Source of the DNA: Gramella jeungdoensis
Lineage (GTDB): Bacteria > Bacteroidota > Bacteroidia > Flavobacteriales > Flavobacteriaceae
Assembly: GCF_023805255.1 (NCBI RefSeq)
Contig: NZ_JAMSCK010000008.1
Location: 1-64,000, forward strand
Reading direction: 5' to 3'
DNA: 64,000 bases
Part shown: positions 60,901 through 64,000 of the stretch, one piece after another
How positions within the stretch are numbered: position 1 is the first letter of the stretch
Layout: each line of letters begins with the position of its first letter
Program-made: the position numbers and the translations under genes
The notes under the pieces: generated by a model
What the model was told of the DNA's origin: nothing
Databases searched by the model: none
Seen by the model: the letters and a program-made list of their open reading frames with translations, nothing else

Positions 60901-63117
60901 TTAAAGTTTTTCTAGTATAAAATCGGTCATCATGTTATAGAGATGCAATCTGGTATTGCCTCCGTAGATGCCATGGTTTCTGTCCGGGTAGATAGCCCAG
61001 TCGAATTGTTTGTTTGCCTGAACAAGCTCTTCCACCATTCTCATGGTATTCTGAACATGTACATTATCGTCTCCTCCACCATGGATCAGCAGGTAATCGC
61101 CCTTTAGCTTTTCAACATGGTTCAAAGGGGAATTCTCATCATAGCCTGAAGGATTCTCCTGCGGAGTCCTCATATATCTTTCTGTATAAACGGTATCGTA
61201 AAATCTCCAGCTCGTTACCGGTGCCACTGCTATTGCCATAGAGAAAGTATCATTACCTTTAAGAATAGCATTAGAAGACATAAAGCCACCATAGCTCCAG
61301 CCCCAGATACCAATTCTGTCTGAATCTATATAATCTCTATCTCCAAGCTTCTGAGCCGCAGAGATCTGATCTTCCACTTCGTATTTCCCTAATTCCTGGT
61401 AGGTAACTTTCTTGAAATCGGCACCTTTAAAACCGGTCCCTCTTCCGTCCACACAGGCAATTATATATCCCTTATTTGCCAAAAGTTGATACCAGTAATC
61501 GTTAGTACCGAAATAGGAATTTGAAACCGATTGTGAGCCAGGACCTGAATACTGATACATCAAAAGCGGATATTCCTTATTAGGATCAAAATCTGTCGGT
61601 TTGATCATCCACATATTTAGCTCGTTACCATTCACATTTATCGTTGAAAGCTCTTTTGGAGAAAAATCGTAGCCCTCTACTTTTTCAAGAAGTTTATTAT
61701 TGTTCAGGATCTCACGAACCTGTTTCCCATCCTTCGCTCTGTGAAGGGTATAAACATGTGGAGTATTAACGTTTGTGAACGAATTGATGAAATAGGTATA
61801 ATCTGCACTGAAATCGGCAGAGTTGATCCCGTCTCTCTCGGTGAGTCTTTTCTTTGATTTTCCGTTAGGCTTAATAGAGTAAACGTCACGATTCACACTT
61901 CCATTTTCCGTGCTCTGGTAATAGATCCTGTCAGCTTTAGGATCATAACCATAGTAATTGGTCACCTCCCATTCGCCAGAGGTTATCTGATCCAGCAATT
62001 CTCCATCATCATCGAAATGATAAATGTGATTATAACCATCCTTTTCGCTAGTCCAGATAAAACTATTGTCTTCTAAAAAAGTTAAGTTATCTGTAATATC
62101 AACATAAGCCTTATCGGTCTCAGTCATGATCAATTCGGCTTCGTTATCTTCAGCATCCACAAAGATCAGATCAAGGTTGTTCTGATGCCTGTTCAATACC
62201 TGGACACTAAGCAGCATAGGATCGGCCGTCCATTTTATGCGTGGAATATAGAAATCACCGAAACCTTCAGTCTCAATTTCAGAATTTGCTGAGGCCATAT
62301 CGTATTTATCTCCGAGGTCGATCTCCTGAGATGATCCGGATTCTATATCGTACATATGCAGGCTCACTTTAGAATTCGATTCACCGGCTTTAGGATATTT
62401 AAATACATGTTGCGTTGGATAGAGGTTCTTTCCAAAAAGATCCATAGAGAATTCCGGAACTTCAGACTCGTCAAACTTAAGGTAGGCAATCTTTTCCCCT
62501 GTCGGGTTCCATGCAAAAGCCTTTACAAAAGAGAATTCTTCCTCGTAAACCCAGTCGGTAATTCCATTAATGATGGTATTAATTTCTCCATCTTTAGTAA
62601 CCTGCTCAGTTTCTCCGTTCTTAAGATCATGGATATAGATATTGTTCTCAAAAACATAGGCCACTTTTGAAGCATCCGGAGAAAAGGAAGCCTCCTGGAT
62701 CTTTTCGTCACCAAGCTTTGATAGCTTTTTCGAATTAACATCATACACATAAAAGAACTCACGCGATGATCTTCTGTAAATAGGTTCAACTTCAGTAGAA
62801 AGCAAAATCTTATCTTCATTTCCACTGAATTTGAAGGCCTGAAAAGAACCTATCTCCTCCAGGTCCTCACTATTTACTAGAGTTCTGGTCTTTTTCCCGG
62901 TCTTATAGCTATATACATCAATGCTTGTATTCCCGGTATTTCTATCCCGGTTAAGCACCACGTATTCTTCGCCGTTATTTAATGATTGAAGGGATTGAAG
63001 TCTTTCTTCACGAAAGGTCCCGCTCCAGATTTCTTCGAGACTAACTTCTTTTTTTTGTGCTGTAAGCACAGAAGATGTTGCTAAAATAAAAGCAACCAGT
63101 ATTGTAGGGAACTTCAT
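60901..63117 (-). CDS. dipeptidyl peptidase IV-family (S9B) serine peptidase
   Basis: A 738-residue exported enzyme (signal ending SSVLTAQ) that releases X-Pro or similar dipeptides from the N-termini of peptides. Residues about 40-480 form the beta-propeller, with the double-Glu motif in DWVYEEEFSF that anchors the substrate amino group. The hydrolase domain carries Ser608 in GWSYGGFM, Asp683 in HGGGDDNVH and His715 in DRNHGIY. Upstream of two POT transporters, it completes a peptide-degradation and uptake unit. The 184-base gap before the HMG-CoA reductase gene holds the divergent promoters. Confidence 0.95.
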   Translation of the reverse strand: MKFPTILVAFILATSSVLTAQKKEVSLEEIWSGTFREERLQSLQSLNNGEEYVVLNRDRNTGNTSIDVYSYKTGKKTRTLVNSEDLEEIGSFQAFKFSGNEDKILLSTEVEPIYRRSSREFFYVYDVNSKKLSKLGDEKIQEASFSPDASKVAYVFENNIYIHDLKNGETEQVTKDGEINTIINGITDWVYEEEFSFVKAFAWNPTGEKIAYLKFDESEVPEFSMDLFGKNLYPTQHVFKYPKAGESNSKVSLHMYDIESGSSQEIDLGDKYDMASANSEIETEGFGDFYIPRIKWTADPMLLSVQVLNRHQNNLDLIFVDAEDNEAELIMTETDKAYVDITDNLTFLEDNSFIWTSEKDGYNHIYHFDDDGELLDQITSGEWEVTNYYGYDPKADRIYYQSTENGSVNRDVYSIKPNGKSKKRLTERDGINSADFSADYTYFINSFTNVNTPHVYTLHRAKDGKQVREILNNNKLLEKVEGYDFSPKELSTINVNGNELNMWMIKPTDFDPNKEYPLLMYQYSGPGSQSVSNSYFGTNDYWYQLLANKGYIIACVDGRGTGFKGADFKKVTYQELGKYEVEDQISAAQKLGDRDYIDSDRIGIWGWSYGGFMSSNAILKGNDTFSMAIAVAPVTSWRFYDTVYTERYMRTPQENPSGYDENSPLNHVEKLKGDYLLIHGGGDDNVHVQNTMRMVEELVQANKQFDWAIYPDRNHGIYGGNTRLHLYNMMTDFILEKL

Positions 63118-63272
63118 AAAAATTCAAGAATATTTAACGAAGGCCAAGTTTAATAAAATTTGATCAAAAAATATACATTCAGACCGAGAAATACTAACAA
63201 TTTGTTAAAAAAAGTGGCTTTAGAGACAAGTTTCCTCTTTTCAATTTTATAGCAGTCTAAAAATATGAATTG

Positions 63273-63280
63273 TATCTTTG
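63273..63280 (+). promoter_or_regulatory. -7 box of the HMG-CoA reductase gene
   Basis: TATCTTTG matches TAnnTTTG and lies 21 bases before the ATG at 63302. No clear -33 TTG. Confidence 0.45.
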
Positions 63281-63301
63281 GACTCCTGAAAGACAAAAAG
63301 A

Positions 63302-64000
63302 ATGACTAAACCCGTAAACGGATTCTCGAGGCTCACAAAAAATGAGAAAATCAACTGGCTGGCCGAGAACTATTTGAAGAATAACGACAATGCCGTTTCA
63401 GTACTGAAACAGTACTGGAATGAAGATGAGAAATTACAGAAACTTCACGATGAATTCATCGAAAATACGGTATCCAACTTTTACCTTCCACTGGGTCTTG
63501 CCCCTAATTTTCTGATAAACGGAAAGTATTTCACACTGCCGATGGCCATTGAAGAAAGTTCGGTGGTGGCAGCGGCGAGCAAAGCCGCTAAATTCTGGAG
63601 TGAACGAGGAGGATTTAAAGCAAGGGTGATCAATAATAAGAAAATCGGGCAGGTTCATTTCCTATTTAAAGGGGAATATTCAAAACTTGAATCCCTATTC
63701 AACAAAATAGAACCCAGGCTTCATGAAGCCGTGGAACACATCACCCGGAATATGGTGAAACGAGGAGGCGGCATCCTGGACATCAGCCTGGCAGATAAAA
63801 CCGCAGAGCTTGAAAATTATTACCAGCTTTTTGTGAAATTCGACACCCGTGACTCTATGGGTGCTAACTTCATCAATTCCTGCCTGGAGAAATTTGCCGA
63901 GGTTTTAAAAGAAGAGGCCAAACATCAGGAAGATTTCACCTCTGAAGAAAAGGACCTTCAGATCATCATGAGCATTCTTTCCAATTATGTACCTGAATGC
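63302..64000 (+). CDS. hydroxymethylglutaryl-CoA reductase, class II (5' part; runs off the window)
   Basis: The first 233 codons are open to the window edge with no stop. The segments PLGLAPNFLINGKYF, IEESSVVAAASKAAKFW and FDTRDSMGANFINSCLE are the class II (degradative-type) HMG-CoA reductase signatures, with the catalytic Glu in the second. In Bacteroidota that use the mevalonate route, this enzyme makes mevalonate for isoprenoids. The start is fixed by the upstream -7 box. About 200 further residues would be expected beyond the window. Confidence 0.92.
   Translation, partial: MTKPVNGFSRLTKNEKINWLAENYLKNNDNAVSVLKQYWNEDEKLQKLHDEFIENTVSNFYLPLGLAPNFLINGKYFTLPMAIEESSVVAAASKAAKFWSERGGFKARVINNKKIGQVHFLFKGEYSKLESLFNKIEPRLHEAVEHITRNMVKRGGGILDISLADKTAELENYYQLFVKFDTRDSMGANFINSCLEKFAEVLKEEAKHQEDFTSEEKDLQIIMSILSNYVPEC

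Noticed and set aside
1-64000. CRISPR array, prophage, restriction or toxin-antitoxin system
   Set aside because: No regularly spaced repeats, integrase, transposase, phage structural genes, methylase or paired toxin genes were seen.

Overview
The window looks like chromosomal DNA of a marine flavobacterium (Bacteroidota, family Flavobacteriaceae; gene content resembles Gramella/Christiangramia, but the genus is inference). The evidence is a SusC/SusD pair, a Porin_10-type porin, an exosortase F pair, DUF3347 and HYC_CC_PP copper proteins, and many promoters of the Bacteroidota type (TTG, 19-21 nt, TAnnTTTG). Gene density is high. No phage, transposase, CRISPR array or restriction system was seen.

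Layout. 1-530: a gene-free leader with two tandem stable-RNA promoters reading leftward, probably the start of an rRNA operon just outside the window. 532-6956 (minus): porin and an orphan SusCD pair. 7143-13452: RNase HII, an 811-residue lipoprotein, a small secreted protein, a YqaE-like peptide with LipB, and LysS with a C-terminal extension. 13574-17221: a large zinc metalloprotease lipoprotein and two Spy-like secreted helical proteins. 17275-33135 (minus): a 16-kb copper-handling island with a PF03773 permease, a CopA ATPase, a Cys-rich four-helix copper protein, a K+-channel-like protein, an AraC regulator with a CxxC front end, and an RND efflux operon (CusA, CusC, CusB, DUF305, PepSY and DUF3347 proteins) headed by a HYC_CC_PP protein. 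33367-36027: an NmrA-like protein, exosortase F with its partner, a GAF protein and a 31-residue membrane peptide. 36203-40413 (minus): a DinB/short DnaE translesion pair. 40511-42613: a MacB-like permease and a lipoprotein. 42829-49877 (plus): purH followed by mreB-mreC-mreD-pbp2-rodA. 50011-52185: a tail-specific protease. 52313-57111 (plus): surE, a small membrane protein, lpxB, an NlpC/P60 lipoprotein and comEC. 57120-63117 (minus): a thioredoxin-like protein, two tandem POT peptide transporters and a DPP IV peptidase, which form a di/tripeptide-use locus. 63302-end: the first 233 codons of a class II HMG-CoA reductase.

The most unusual structure is at 28384-28926. A gene for a four-helix-bundle protein of the 23S rRNA intervening-sequence type sits between cusA and cusC. 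It is bounded by near-perfect inverted repeats (20 of 21 inner bases match, plus a 12-base outer block) and overlaps both neighbours by a few bases. In the mRNA the arms would fold into a long stem with the four-helix gene in the loop, the arrangement of an rRNA intervening sequence but inside a protein-coding operon. One arm encodes the hydrophobic core of the CusC signal peptide and the other encodes the CusA tail. Related low-complexity sequence occurs in the rRNA-type leader at 41-120. Three further kinds of structured intergenic repeat are at 11661-11737, 18556-18632 and 21261-21388.
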